Shown here: in pieces, positions 1 through 7,948 of the stretch
Layout: every line of letters starts with the position of its first letter
Position numbering within the stretch: position 1 is the stretch's first letter
NCBI GenBank assembly: GCA_047633195.1
Contig: JBLIEU010000002.1
Span: forward strand, 91,185-155,184
Direction: 5' to 3'
DNA length: 64,000 nucleotides
Origin: JAKVAV01 sp047633195
Lineage (GTDB): Bacteria; Bacteroidota; Bacteroidia; Flavobacteriales_D; Cryomorphaceae
Position numbers and translations under genes: made by a program
The notes under the pieces: generated by a model
The model's input: only the letters and a program-made list of their open reading frames with translations
The model's database searches: none
Told to the model about the DNA's origin: nothing

Positions 1-184
1 GGTGAAGAATATAGGGCTCTCCCGATTTGCGACGCATGTCTATGTGCGCTTCCATGGCCAGCTTAAAAGCCTTTCGAATAACTATTCTGTCTTCCTTGTC
101 CTTGGAAAACTTGGCCACACGAAGAAGTCCTCGGTAGGCTGAAAGAATGAGCTTTTTATCTTCTTCGGGATCGAACTTCTTCAC
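1..184 (-). CDS. RelA/SpoT-family (p)ppGpp synthetase/hydrolase, N-terminal fragment
   Basis: Reverse-strand frame running off the window edge; about 61 N-terminal residues are visible. They contain AHIDMRRKSGEPYILH, the signature at the start of the HD hydrolase domain of long RelA/SpoT enzymes; the last visible His corresponds to a metal ligand of that domain. The family makes and degrades the stringent-response alarmone (p)ppGpp in the cytoplasm. The frame is closed upstream by the fumarylacetoacetase stop codon at 209-211, and the best start I see is GTG at 182-184, because no ATG lies between the stop and the conserved block. It follows fahA by about 25 bases on the same strand, so the two may be co-transcribed. 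Family assignment is firm; the start is uncertain and the synthetase domain lies outside the window. Confidence 0.85.
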   Translation of the reverse strand, partial: MKKFDPEEDKKLILSAYRGLLRVAKFSKDKEDRIVIRKAFKLAMEAHIDMRRKSGEPYILH

Positions 185-208
185 AGTCGCGTATTTGGTT
201 AGCGTTTT

Positions 209-1480
209 TCATTTTGCGGGTAATACCTTTGTTTTTACCTCGCCAAAACCAATTCGCATTCCGTTTTTTTCACAAGCTCCGCGCATAATTACCGAGTCTC
301 CATCATTGATGAATTTTCTTTCTGTACCATCGGGCATTTGCACTGGTTTGGTTCCGCGCCAACTAATTTCCAACATCGAGCCAAAGCTGGATGGATCGCT
401 GCCCGAAATAGTTCCCGAAGCCATCAGGTCGCCGCATCTCACGTTGCATCCGTTTACCGTATGGTGAGCCAGTTGCTGGTTCATGTTCCAATACATGTTT
501 TTGTAATTGGATTCGCTCACGATCTTTTCGTCACCCTTCGACGTTTCTATAGCCACCTCGAGCTTAATGTCAATATTCTTGTCTCCTTTGTATTCCAAGT
601 ACGGAAGGACTTTGGGATCTTGAACAGGCCCTTCGGTTCTAAATGGTTCCAAAGCATCAAGCGTCACAATCCACGGAGATATTGAAGACGCAAAATTCTT
701 TGCCAAGAATGGCCCGAGTGGCACGTATTCCCATTTCTGGATGTCACGCGCTGACCAGTCGTTAAAAAGAGCCATCCCAAAAATGAACTCTTCAGCTTCG
801 GATGTGGCAATGGTATCACCCATTGCCTTTCCGTCAAAAGTTATAAATGCCATCTCCAATTCGAAATCGAGCAATCGAGTAGGGCCAAATACGGGCGGTT
901 CGTTATCATTCGGCTTGGTCTGACCTTTTGGTCTGTGAATGGATTCTCCTGAAATGATAATCGATGAACTTCTTCCGTGGTAGGCCACTGGAATGTGTTT
1001 CCAATTAGGAAGAAGGGCATTGTCTGGGTCGCGAAACATGGTTCCCACATTGGTCGCATGTTCAATGCTCGAGTAGAAATCCGTATAATCTCCCACCTGA
1101 ACAGGAAGGTGCATCGCAACTTCTGATTGCAGGTGAAGAGCCGATTCTATTTCAGACTTTCTGCCAACAAATGATCCATCTGCATCGAAAAGCTCGGCCA
1201 GTCTATTCCTCAAAGCTCGAGTAGGTAGCTTACCTTTCTTCATTAACGAGTTGAGGTAAGGACCATCAAAATCAGTTGAATCGAAGGCCAGATCTGTGAA
1301 AAACCCTTTCGCCGCTAGAGCGGATAAATCTACCAAATGCGCTCCAATAGCTACGCATGGTTTTGGCTTCTCAGAACTTACTGAGAAGATTCCAAAAGGC
1401 AAATTTTGGATCGGAAAATCACTGTTGTAAGGTATCTCAACCCAAGACTTTCGCTTCGGATCATTGGCGGAAATTTCCAT
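209..1480 (-). CDS. fahA: Fumarylacetoacetase
   Basis: Predicted 423-residue cytoplasmic enzyme that hydrolyses 4-fumarylacetoacetate to fumarate and acetoacetate, the last step of tyrosine/phenylalanine catabolism. The order of conserved blocks is that of the family: the N-terminal SH3-like part (about residues 1-120), then DYTDFYSS near 135 with the metal/substrate region, VAYHGRSSS, FELEMAF, and FNDWSARDIQKWEYVPLGPF, which carries metal and catalytic residues. Length equals that of typical FAH. The ATG at 1480 gives the usual N-terminus (PYNSDFPIQNLPFGIF). It lies 9 bases downstream of glyA on the same strand and is followed by a RelA/SpoT gene. No other tyrosine-degradation gene is present here. 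Confidence 0.96.
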   Translation of the reverse strand: MEISANDPKRKSWVEIPYNSDFPIQNLPFGIFSVSSEKPKPCVAIGAHLVDLSALAAKGFFTDLAFDSTDFDGPYLNSLMKKGKLPTRALRNRLAELFDADGSFVGRKSEIESALHLQSEVAMHLPVQVGDYTDFYSSIEHATNVGTMFRDPDNALLPNWKHIPVAYHGRSSSIIISGESIHRPKGQTKPNDNEPPVFGPTRLLDFELEMAFITFDGKAMGDTIATSEAEEFIFGMALFNDWSARDIQKWEYVPLGPFLAKNFASSISPWIVTLDALEPFRTEGPVQDPKVLPYLEYKGDKNIDIKLEVAIETSKGDEKIVSESNYKNMYWNMNQQLAHHTVNGCNVRCGDLMASGTISGSDPSSFGSMLEISWRGTKPVQMPDGTERKFINDGDSVIMRGACEKNGMRIGFGEVKTKVLPAK

Positions 1481-1489
1481 GAAAAAATT

Positions 1490-2782
1490 TTAGTTGGTGG
1501 TAAGTTCACTATTCGCAAAAAGCGGGAAGCTGCTCATCATTTGATTGATTTCTCCCTTCACTTTTTCGATAACAGCTTCATCTTCTCTATTGGTAATCAC
1601 TCGGTCTATGAAATCTACCAAAGTATCCATGTGCTCCTCGGAAAGACCGCGAGTGGTGATGGCAGGCGTTCCTATTCTCATTCCGCTGGTCACAAATGGC
1701 GACTTATCGTCAAATGGAACCATGTTCTTATTGACGGTAATGTCGGCTTTGATCAAGGTGTTTTCAGCATCCTTACCAGTAATGTTTTTAGAGCGAAGGT
1801 CGATCAACATGCTGTGGTTGTCCGTTCCGCCACTGATCACGTCGTAGCCTCTTTTCATAAAAGACGCTGCCATTGCCTGGGCATTCTTGATGACCTGCTT
1901 GCAATAAACCTTGTATTCATCTGTCAGGGCTTCGCCAAAAGCGATTGCTTTAGAAGCAATGACATGCTCGAGCGGGCCTCCTTGTGTGCCTGGGAAAACA
2001 CCCGAGTCCAAAAGGGATGACATTTTTCTGACCACTCCTTTCATGGTCGTCAAACCAAATGGGTTGTCGAAATCCTGTCCCATCATGATAATTCCACCAC
2101 GTGGGCCTCGAAGGGTTTTGTGGGTGGTGGATGTCACGATATGGCAGTGGGGTAGAGGGTCGTTGAGAAGCTTCGTGGCAATCAATCCACTTGGGTGCGA
2201 AATGTCTGCTAAAAGCAAGGCTTTGATTTTATCGGCGATGTCTCGTAGCCTGGCGTAGTCCCAATCACGAGAATAAGCAGATGCACCACAAATGATCATT
2301 TTCGGTTTCTCGTCTATTGCCTTTTTCTCAAGCTTGTCGTAGTCGATTACTCCCGTTTCTTTTTCTACTCCGTAAAATGAAGGTCGGTAGAGTTTTCCCG
2401 AGAAATTTACGGGTGAGCCATGAGTCAAGTGTCCCCCGTGGCTCAGGTCAAATCCCATGATTTTATCACCTGGTTGGAGGCAAGCAAGCATCACAGCAGC
2501 ATTTGCCTGAGCACCGCTGTGCGGTTGTACATTGGCCCAAGCTGCGCCAAAAAGTTTTTTCAGGCGATCAATTGCTAAATTCTCTGTCTGGTCGACGAAT
2601 TCGCAGCCACCATAGTACCTTTTGCCAGGTAGTCCTTCGGCGTATTTGTTGGTCATAACCGATCCCATTGCTTCCATCACTTGATCACTTACAAAGTTTT
2701 CGGATGCAATAAGTTCAATGCCTTCGAGCTGTCTTTTGCGCTCTTTTTCAATAATATCGAATACGAGTTGATCTCTTTTCAT
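1490..2782 (-). CDS. glyA: Serine hydroxymethyltransferase
   Basis: Predicted 430-residue PLP enzyme that interconverts serine and glycine with transfer of the one-carbon unit to tetrahydrofolate. Visible landmarks are the N-terminal ELIASENF block, the substrate loop YAEGLPGKRYYGG, HGGHLTHG, and the PLP-lysine motif TSTTHKTLRGPRGG. The open frame extends 22 codons further upstream, but the Met at 2782 (MKRDQLVFDIIEKE) matches the family start. The extra upstream region also contains a TAATTTTG -7 promoter element at 2804-2811, so it is probably untranscribed. The gene heads a run glyA-fahA-RelA/SpoT on the minus strand and diverges from the DUF393 gene. Confidence 0.96.
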   Translation of the reverse strand: MKRDQLVFDIIEKERKRQLEGIELIASENFVSDQVMEAMGSVMTNKYAEGLPGKRYYGGCEFVDQTENLAIDRLKKLFGAAWANVQPHSGAQANAAVMLACLQPGDKIMGFDLSHGGHLTHGSPVNFSGKLYRPSFYGVEKETGVIDYDKLEKKAIDEKPKMIICGASAYSRDWDYARLRDIADKIKALLLADISHPSGLIATKLLNDPLPHCHIVTSTTHKTLRGPRGGIIMMGQDFDNPFGLTTMKGVVRKMSSLLDSGVFPGTQGGPLEHVIASKAIAFGEALTDEYKVYCKQVIKNAQAMAASFMKRGYDVISGGTDNHSMLIDLRSKNITGKDAENTLIKADITVNKNMVPFDDKSPFVTSGMRIGTPAITTRGLSEEHMDTLVDFIDRVITNREDEAVIEKVKGEINQMMSSFPLFANSELTTN

Positions 2783-2803
2783 GGGTGTGTTTTTCAGCAA
2801 GTG

Positions 2804-2811
2804 CAAAATTA
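2804..2811 (-). promoter_or_regulatory. Bacteroidota-type -7 element for glyA
   Basis: Reads TAATTTTG on the minus strand, matching the TAnnTTTG -7 consensus, about 22 bases before the chosen glyA ATG. I see no good -33 partner, so this is a candidate only. Confidence 0.4.
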
Positions 2812-2830
2812 GGAATTCCTTTGAAAGGCA

Positions 2831-2838
2831 TACCTTTG
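2831..2838 (+). promoter_or_regulatory. Bacteroidota-type -7 element for the DUF393 gene
   Basis: Reads TACCTTTG, a perfect TAnnTTTG, ending 4 bases before the ATG at 2843. Transcription would begin at or just inside the start codon, which implies a leaderless or nearly leaderless message. No clear -33 element is visible. Confidence 0.4.
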
Positions 2839-2842
2839 TTTT

Positions 2843-3277
2843 ATGCAAAAAGGCTTGCCGAATTTACCGGAAGGAAAAGGCTTGGTTTTATTCGATGGAT
2901 ACTGCAATTTATGCAACGGAGCGGTGCAATTCATCATTAAGCGCGACCCAAAAGAGCACTTTCGTTTTTCTAGCCTAAGCTGGCCTCCTGCAAAATCTCT
3001 CTTGCAGAAGAATCCCGAATTTGGTGAGGTAGACAGTATTCTCCTTTTCGAAAATGGTGAACTCTTTCAGAAAAGCACGGCGGCTTTAAAGATTGCCGGA
3101 AAGCTGGGTGGACTCTGGCCTGTTTTGAAAATTTTCTTCGTCGTGCCCCGATTTTTGCGGGATCCTATTTATGACTTTATCGCCCGAAACCGCTACAAGT
3201 GGTTTGGCAAGAAGGATATTTGTATGATGCCGGATAAAAAAGTGGATCATCTTTTTTTGGGAGGTCGTAGCTCGTAG
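2843..3277 (+). CDS. DCC-family (DUF393) thiol-disulfide oxidoreductase
   Basis: Predicted 144 residues. The N-terminus has the family signature FDGYCNLCNGAVQFI, a thioredoxin-like CxxC site within 25 residues of the start, followed by the usual IIKRDP and FRFSSL blocks and a C-terminal FARNRY-type segment (here FIARNRYKWFGK). Members of DUF393 (YuxK-like) are small cytoplasmic proteins thought to act in thiol-disulfide exchange; the physiological substrate is not known. It is a single gene, divergent from glyA, ending 94 bases before a strong bidirectional hairpin. Confidence 0.9.
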   Translation: MQKGLPNLPEGKGLVLFDGYCNLCNGAVQFIIKRDPKEHFRFSSLSWPPAKSLLQKNPEFGEVDSILLFENGELFQKSTAALKIAGKLGGLWPVLKIFFVVPRFLRDPIYDFIARNRYKWFGKKDICMMPDKKVDHLFLGGRSS

Positions 3278-3370
3278 CTCGCTTCTCGTATCATGTAGAG
3301 CTTCTATTGTAGAGCGCGGCTAATGGGTTGACCTAGGTTGGAGAGTTTTCGATCAAATGTTCTAAAAAGA

Positions 3371-3400
3371 AAAACCACACCGCGATTTCGGTGTGGTTTT
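3371..3400. terminator. Bidirectional rho-independent terminator
   Basis: Perfect 12-bp stem AAAACCACACCG / CGGTGTGGTTTT around a 6-base loop (CGATTT). It sits between the convergent DUF393 gene (+) and the T9SS S74 gene (-), with A-rich and T-rich flanks, so it can serve both directions. Confidence 0.8.
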
Positions 3401-3425
3401 CAATGATCGGATGGAAGTCGAAGCA

Positions 3426-5759
3426 TTATTTCTTGATCATCTTTTTGGTAAGCAGCTCTGTATCGGCATAAAGCGAGTAATAGTACGTGCCAGGTGCTAC
3501 GGCTGAGCCATCCCATCGCTCGGTGTACTCTCCTTTGTCCATACGCTGATTGACCACTACATCCAGCACTCTGCCCTGAGCATCGCTGATTTCCAGACGA
3601 ATCTGAGCGGGTTCGTTGATGCTGAAGTTGATCGTTGTTACGTCCTCAAACGGATTGGGGAAGTTCTGCTCCAACTCAATGGCGCCTGTTTCTGATCTCG
3701 ACTTTTCCGAAGGTGTCGTTCCACAGCAATTGTTCATCTTGCTTTGGGTGGATTGGAAGGAGGCCATGACCTCGGTCATTTGGTTTTGCATTTCCACCAT
3801 CTGTGTTTTTAGCTCGTTGAGCTCTGAAATGAGTTCTTCGTTTTCTTGCTCTTGCTCGGTGAGCATGGCAGCCTGAGAGCTGATGAGGGTGTTTTGCTCT
3901 TGAAAGCCTGCTACGAGGATTGGGATGAGTTCGGTGTATTGAATGCCCAGCAGATCAACGCTTGTACCTTCAACGAATCCAGTGGAATCAATTCTTTCTG
4001 GGACGGTTGTTTGTTTGACTAATTGAGGGAGTACCTCTTGCATTTCCTGAGCTATAAAACCAAATCGAGTTCCTTCATCAAAGTATAGTTCTCGGTTTTC
4101 AGGTGTTACCATGGTATAGCTTTTTGGTATTAATTGAGAAAGAATATCTGTAGCATTCTCAATTTCGGCTAAGTCAGTTTTTACAGATTCGTCACTGATT
4201 ATCAGAGAAGTCCCAGTCTGAATTGTGCCTCCAACAAAATATCCACTCCATCCCGCAGACTCGCCGTATACTCCTATAGAATTGCCTGCTGCACCATTTG
4301 ATAGACCTGCTACTCCCATTGAATTTGTGGATCCAGTAGTAACCGTGCTCTCGCCAAAAACGCCGATATGATACCTGCTATCCGAAGCAAAACCTTTAAC
4401 GCCACAGGTAGTACCCGTACTTCCTAAGAAGGCGTTACTAGCTTCTCCGAACACTCCGTAATAGAAATTCGGAGAAATGATTAATTGTTGTTCTAGGTCA
4501 ATTCCACCATAGATAGCAGTATTAATTTCATCTCGTGTGATTAGATTTTCAACTTCAAGTTTTGCACGACGCACTAAATCAACCCCTATACCTACTTTTC
4601 CACGATCACAGTCATTGTCGCCTACAGGAAAACCGGTCGTGATGTCAACTTCATCCATCACCGTAACTGAATTTGCATCAACCCATCTGCAGTCTGCTGC
4701 TAAATCACACACATTCTCCCATTGTCCCGTTGAAGACAAAACAATACAAGGATCTGGTTCATCAGGGAAGTCCAATCTTCCCACAAATTGATCAGCGGGA
4801 TCCGCTTGGTTCACATCAGCGAATGATTCTCCAATAAGTATACATTCGGGTGCATAAATTGGAAGATCTCTAATGCGGGCTGCACCACCTACATCAAGTC
4901 TGTAGTTAGGCCCTGAAGGATCGTCTAAATCTTCATCCAAAAAACCGATAGCTACTACGCCCGGATCTCCATTAACGGAAGAGGCCAAATGCAGGTTTCC
5001 ATTTTCACTGGTTTGCAGTTCACTGAATATACCTGCATTTATATTTTGATTTTCTCGATACGTCAATCGCAATTGAGGGTTCTTTCCAGCTCTTCTTACA
5101 ATGTCAAGTGTTCTTTTTGGTGCGATGTCATTGGTCCACCTTATTCCGACTCCCATCGTGCCTTCTCCAGTCATTCGCGCTATCTCAACTCCGTCACTAT
5201 CTGTGTTTATGGTCTGATTGCTACTAACGGTTGTGCTACCGCTACCACCTGCTGTAAATAAGAAACGCAACACATCAGGACCTACGCCAGATCCTAAATT
5301 GTCAGACCAACTAATGACGGCATCGGTTACATCATCGGCACCATTTCTTCTGGGGCCCACATACATGAGGTCTCTATTGTGGGTAAACACAATACCCGGT
5401 TGCATCCAATCGCGGTAGCCTGACAATTGCGGGCCGTTATTATTGCCTGTCCCGTTCAGGTGCAAGAGCGAAAATGGAGTTGCACTTGCTGCTCCTGTTC
5501 CATAGAAGCTAGGCGTTAAGCTCAAGCCCAAATGGCCACCTGTAGGAATATTGAACCCATTGATGGAAGTGGTTCCTGTTTCCATCAACCGCATGCGGTT
5601 GATGTTATTGGTGCGGAAGTCGAGGTCTATACCTGCTGCATCATACCCGAGAAATTTTCCAAAAAGCGGGACATTGTCACCAGTGGCCTGACCAAAGGAT
5701 ACTTGCGGGCTAAACAGACATAGAGATAGAATAAATAATGTTTGACATATATTTTTCAT
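3426..5759 (-). CDS. T9SS-exported tail-fibre-like protein with S74 chaperone domain
   Basis: Predicted 777 residues, secreted. A signal peptide covers about residues 1-24 (cut near SFGQ). A long low-similarity region with many GVFGE/GVYGE-type repeats follows (about 400-520), as in phage tail fibres and Bacteroidota surface proteins. A peptidase S74 intramolecular chaperone-like domain begins near residue 520 with SDESVKTDLAEI and contains RFGFIAQEMQEVLPQLV. Then come a coiled coil (about 630-685, rich in Glu/Gln/Leu) and a type A T9SS sorting domain (about 695-777: NFPNPFEDVTTI, WDGSAVAPGTYYY, final KKMIKK). It overlaps the upstream T9SS gene by 4 bases (ATGA). S74 domains normally trimerise and self-cleave; whether this one does is inference. 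Confidence 0.85.
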   Translation of the reverse strand: MKNICQTLFILSLCLFSPQVSFGQATGDNVPLFGKFLGYDAAGIDLDFRTNNINRMRLMETGTTSINGFNIPTGGHLGLSLTPSFYGTGAASATPFSLLHLNGTGNNNGPQLSGYRDWMQPGIVFTHNRDLMYVGPRRNGADDVTDAVISWSDNLGSGVGPDVLRFLFTAGGSGSTTVSSNQTINTDSDGVEIARMTGEGTMGVGIRWTNDIAPKRTLDIVRRAGKNPQLRLTYRENQNINAGIFSELQTSENGNLHLASSVNGDPGVVAIGFLDEDLDDPSGPNYRLDVGGAARIRDLPIYAPECILIGESFADVNQADPADQFVGRLDFPDEPDPCIVLSSTGQWENVCDLAADCRWVDANSVTVMDEVDITTGFPVGDNDCDRGKVGIGVDLVRRAKLEVENLITRDEINTAIYGGIDLEQQLIISPNFYYGVFGEASNAFLGSTGTTCGVKGFASDSRYHIGVFGESTVTTGSTNSMGVAGLSNGAAGNSIGVYGESAGWSGYFVGGTIQTGTSLIISDESVKTDLAEIENATDILSQLIPKSYTMVTPENRELYFDEGTRFGFIAQEMQEVLPQLVKQTTVPERIDSTGFVEGTSVDLLGIQYTELIPILVAGFQEQNTLISSQAAMLTEQEQENEELISELNELKTQMVEMQNQMTEVMASFQSTQSKMNNCCGTTPSEKSRSETGAIELEQNFPNPFEDVTTINFSINEPAQIRLEISDAQGRVLDVVVNQRMDKGEYTERWDGSAVAPGTYYYSLYADTELLTKKMIKK

Positions 5760-6727
5760 TGTTTGAGAATTCTATGAGTATAGAATTCTTTCTCAGTTTG
5801 AACTTTTAAGAAGTAGACTCCAATTGCTAGATCGGAAGTATTGATTTGTGCTGACTGCAAATTATCTACGATTGTTTTTGAGACAAGCTTACCGGATAAG
5901 TCTAGCAATTGCAAGGATTGAATTTTGTGACTGCCTGCATCAATTGTTACCAAAGAAGTTGCAGGATTGGGATATACGCGTATACTTGCTGACGGATCTG
6001 TTTCATTTCTACTCAATAATTGATCACAACCAGCTTGAGTTGGACTAACACAGACATTTTCGATGTAGTAGATGCCAAAACACTCATTGCCTTCGTCTAA
6101 AATTTCTATATCTGTGTTCTCATCAGTAAAAAAATTTCCAATAGCCAGCCAGTTGTAGGCCTGTGTGACAGTAACCCATCCTTCTATTTTCACCCAATTG
6201 GTATCATCCAGTAGAATTTCTGAGTAATCCAAGTGTGCAAAATTATCGGGCTGAAAAGGATTTAAATCAGAATTGTAATCGGGGTCTTCAAAAAAACGCA
6301 ACCCGATATGATTGGTGCCACAATGAAAGTCAGTCTGACTACCACCATCGTAGAGAGAAGCAAAGAACATCACATAATACTCTTCGCCTGCGGCCAAGTC
6401 TTCAGATAATTGGACGGCTATGTATTCGCGTATATTCGGATCCGTGAATGCATACGTTCCTAAGCCGGAATAAGCAACACCTGAAAGTGCTTCTTGAAAA
6501 CCAATTACATTTTCCGGGATACCTACTGAACCATTTAATTCATTGTTGCAAACATTGTAATAGTCTGGTGATTCGCTCCAGCCAACCCAGTTTTCACATA
6601 GGTTTTCAAGTTCGGAAACTCCCAATGGACAGTCGGTAAATTCTTCGAAACTCGGATTAGGTACCAGGTTTTGAGAATTGCTAGTAAAGCAGATTGTAAT
6701 AAAAGTCAAACTGAGAAATAATTTCAT
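5756..6727 (-). CDS. Secreted protein with T9SS sorting domain
   Basis: Predicted 323 residues. It has a signal peptide (about residues 1-18, cut near SNSQ). The mature N-terminus NLVPNPSFEEFTDCP is a motif common in Bacteroidota surface proteins with a jelly-roll-like first domain. A Cys-containing beta-rich region ends at VCVSPTQAGCDQL near 230, and a C-terminal T9SS domain follows (about 250-323: VYPNPATSLVTI, LSGKLVS, GVYFLKV). It is the first gene of a two-gene operon with the S74-domain protein, overlapping it by 4 bases, which suggests that the two surface proteins work together. The start is the only good ATG after an AT-rich leader. Function is unknown. Confidence 0.8.
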   Translation of the reverse strand: MKLFLSLTFITICFTSNSQNLVPNPSFEEFTDCPLGVSELENLCENWVGWSESPDYYNVCNNELNGSVGIPENVIGFQEALSGVAYSGLGTYAFTDPNIREYIAVQLSEDLAAGEEYYVMFFASLYDGGSQTDFHCGTNHIGLRFFEDPDYNSDLNPFQPDNFAHLDYSEILLDDTNWVKIEGWVTVTQAYNWLAIGNFFTDENTDIEILDEGNECFGIYYIENVCVSPTQAGCDQLLSRNETDPSASIRVYPNPATSLVTIDAGSHKIQSLQLLDLSGKLVSKTIVDNLQSAQINTSDLAIGVYFLKVQTEKEFYTHRILKQ

Positions 6728-6750
6728 ACTCGATTAAATAAATGGTGATT

Positions 6751-6912
6751 GTAAAGTCATGGCCCTTAGAACAAGGGAGAGTCAGCCTGGAAAACTACTC
6801 CATGACATCTCAGGCTTTTGTACCTTTACTACTTCATGTATACCTCCTTTTGTTTAATCGACAGTTAGGTGTACTTGTTTTGTCCGAAGCGTTCATGCGC
6901 TTCGGGCTTTTT
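6751..6912 (+). ncRNA. Candidate structured small RNA with pseudoknot and terminator
   Basis: This gene-free stretch holds four perfect complementary segments in 79 bases: GTAAAG 6751-6756 with CTTTAC 6824-6829; GTCATGG 6756-6762 with CCATGAC 6800-6806 (base 6756 is shared between these two helices); CCCTT 6763-6767 with AAGGG 6773-6777 (5-base loop); and AGCCTG 6784-6789 with CAGGCT 6811-6816. The last pair crosses the second and would form a pseudoknot. An intrinsic terminator on the plus strand follows at 6884-6912, with no plus-strand gene before it, which suggests a stand-alone RNA of about 160 bases. Alternatively the same fold on the minus strand would be a leader element 24-102 bases before the T9SS operon start. 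I do not recognise a known RNA family. Confidence 0.35.
6884..6912 (+). terminator. Rho-independent terminator without an upstream plus-strand gene
   Basis: Perfect 8-bp stem CCGAAGCG / CGCTTCGG around TTCATG, followed by GCTTTTT. The T run lies on the plus-strand side only. The nearest annotated plus-strand CDS upstream ends at 3277, so its likely client is the structured RNA candidate at 6751. Confidence 0.7.
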
Positions 6913-7146
6913 ATTTACTCCTCTCAGAGCAAATCTTTTTACTTCTATGTTTCCATGAGGCAGTCTTCTCTATTCTGTCCTCTCCTTATCTGTTTTGGTT
7001 GTTTTGAAGTTAGGAAAAGATTTGGTGTATCCAAGCGCGAGTAATATTTCGTTTAGGTTACCTAGTTACATAGTTATCTGTTTTTCTGTTGGTTGCGCCT
7101 TGGTATCCAGCGAACGGAAAACCCAAACAGTATCTGTCTTTAGCAA
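6913..7146. other. Gene-free spacer
   Basis: AT-rich stretch between the plus-strand terminator and the ahpC terminator. Short open frames occur on both strands but none has a recognisable domain, start context or codon pattern. I see no tRNA, repeat or further hairpin here. Confidence 0.5.
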
Positions 7147-7180
7147 ACAAAAAAAGCCGCCTCAATTCAATGAGACGGCT
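7147..7180 (-). terminator. Terminator of ahpC
   Basis: On the minus strand, stem AGCCGTCTCA / TGAGGCGGCT (one G-T pair) around TTGAAT, followed by a run of seven or more T. It lies about 25 bases after the ahpC stop codon. Confidence 0.8.
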
Positions 7181-7204
7181 CTAATAAAGATGTGATATTC
7201 TGCT

Positions 7205-7837
7205 CTAGTTGGCAGCAAGATATTCTGCTACACCTGAATGCGTCGCCTGCATTCCTTCTTTTCCTTTTTCCCAGTTTGCCGGACATACTTCTCCTTTTTC
7301 TTCGAAAAACTGAAGTGCATCAACCATGCGCAAAGCTTCGTCTACGTTTCTTCCCAACGGAAGGTCGTTTACCACTTGGTGACGAACGATTCCTTCCTTG
7401 TCAATCAAGAAAAGACCTCGGTAAGCTACCAACTCGCCTTCTGCTTGGAGCATACCCTCTTCATCGTAGAAGAAGTCGCCAGCCAAAACATCGAAATTGT
7501 GTGAAATGGTCTTGTTGGTATCTGCAACAATCGGGTAGGTGATTCCTTGGATTCCTCCTTGGTCTTTGGTCAATTGCAACCAACCCCAGTGCGACTGCTC
7601 AGTATCTGTAGATACAGCAACGATCTCAACTCCTCGTTCCTTGAACGCATCCAATTTTGCTTGGAAAGCGTGAAGCTCAGTAGGACATACAAAAGTGAAA
7701 TCCTTCGGGTAAAAGAAAAGTATAACGTGTTTAGAGCCAATGTACTGGTCTAATGAAAAATCTTCGACGATCTCCTCTCCGTTTATAACCGCGGCGGCTT
7801 TAAATTGAGGAGCTTTTTTTCCAACTAATACTGACAT
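7205..7837 (-). CDS. ahpC: Peroxiredoxin, typical 2-Cys AhpC/Prx1 type
   Basis: Predicted 210-residue cytoplasmic thiol peroxidase reducing hydrogen peroxide and organic hydroperoxides. The peroxidatic Cys lies in DFTFVCPTELHAF (about residue 55), with the conserved upstream FFYPKDF. The resolving Cys is in GEVCPANW near the C-terminus (about residue 180). The C-terminal YF-type extension of sensitive Prx1 proteins is replaced by AEYLAAN. It is a single gene between two terminator/promoter regions. A TACCTTTG -7 element lies 26-33 bases before the ATG, and a perfect CTATCAATTGATAG palindrome lies about 80 bases upstream. An OxyR gene with both redox cysteines is present at 27026-27991, so OxyR control is plausible. 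Confidence 0.95.
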   Translation of the reverse strand: MSVLVGKKAPQFKAAAVINGEEIVEDFSLDQYIGSKHVILFFYPKDFTFVCPTELHAFQAKLDAFKERGVEIVAVSTDTEQSHWGWLQLTKDQGGIQGITYPIVADTNKTISHNFDVLAGDFFYDEEGMLQAEGELVAYRGLFLIDKEGIVRHQVVNDLPLGRNVDEALRMVDALQFFEEKGEVCPANWEKGKEGMQATHSGVAEYLAAN

Positions 7838-7862
7838 AATGCTTGCTTTATTTTGTGAACTT

Positions 7863-7870
7863 CAAAGGTA
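7863..7870 (-). promoter_or_regulatory. -7 element of ahpC
   Basis: Reads TACCTTTG on the minus strand, a perfect TAnnTTTG match, 26-33 bases before the ahpC ATG. A -33 TTTG partner at the usual spacing is not evident, which fits an activator-dependent promoter. Confidence 0.45.
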
Positions 7871-7914
7871 AGTCAACGGTTTAGCTCAGATGGTCTCTAT
7901 GCTATTGCTTCTTT

Positions 7915-7928
7915 CTATCAATTGATAG
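7915..7928. promoter_or_regulatory. Perfect 14-bp palindrome upstream of ahpC, candidate OxyR site
   Basis: CTATCAATTGATAG, a CTAT-N6-ATAG dyad centred about 51 bases upstream of the -7 element of ahpC. OxyR sites in other bacteria are built from ATAG/CTAT half-elements. The position, the peroxide-defence target gene and an OxyR gene in the same window support this reading, but only one dyad is visible. Confidence 0.35.
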
Positions 7929-7948
7929 AGCCACTTTAAAAAGTAGCG

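Noticed and set aside
6806..6822. CTGAGAT on the minus strand, part of the TPP-riboswitch motif
   Set aside because: The other conserved TPP elements (GGGGTGC and the GAACCTGAT..GG..AAT..CC arm) are missing and no thiamin gene follows.
6829..6850. Minus-strand AAAGGAGG followed by ATG AAG TAG, a two-codon frame with strong Shine-Dalgarno
   Set aside because: Probably chance; Bacteroidota rarely use such sites and a two-codon frame cannot be supported.
6742..7044. Open frame of 100 codons on the plus strand
   Set aside because: It reads through the predicted RNA structure and the terminator at 6884-6912, has no recognisable domain and an unusual amino-acid makeup.
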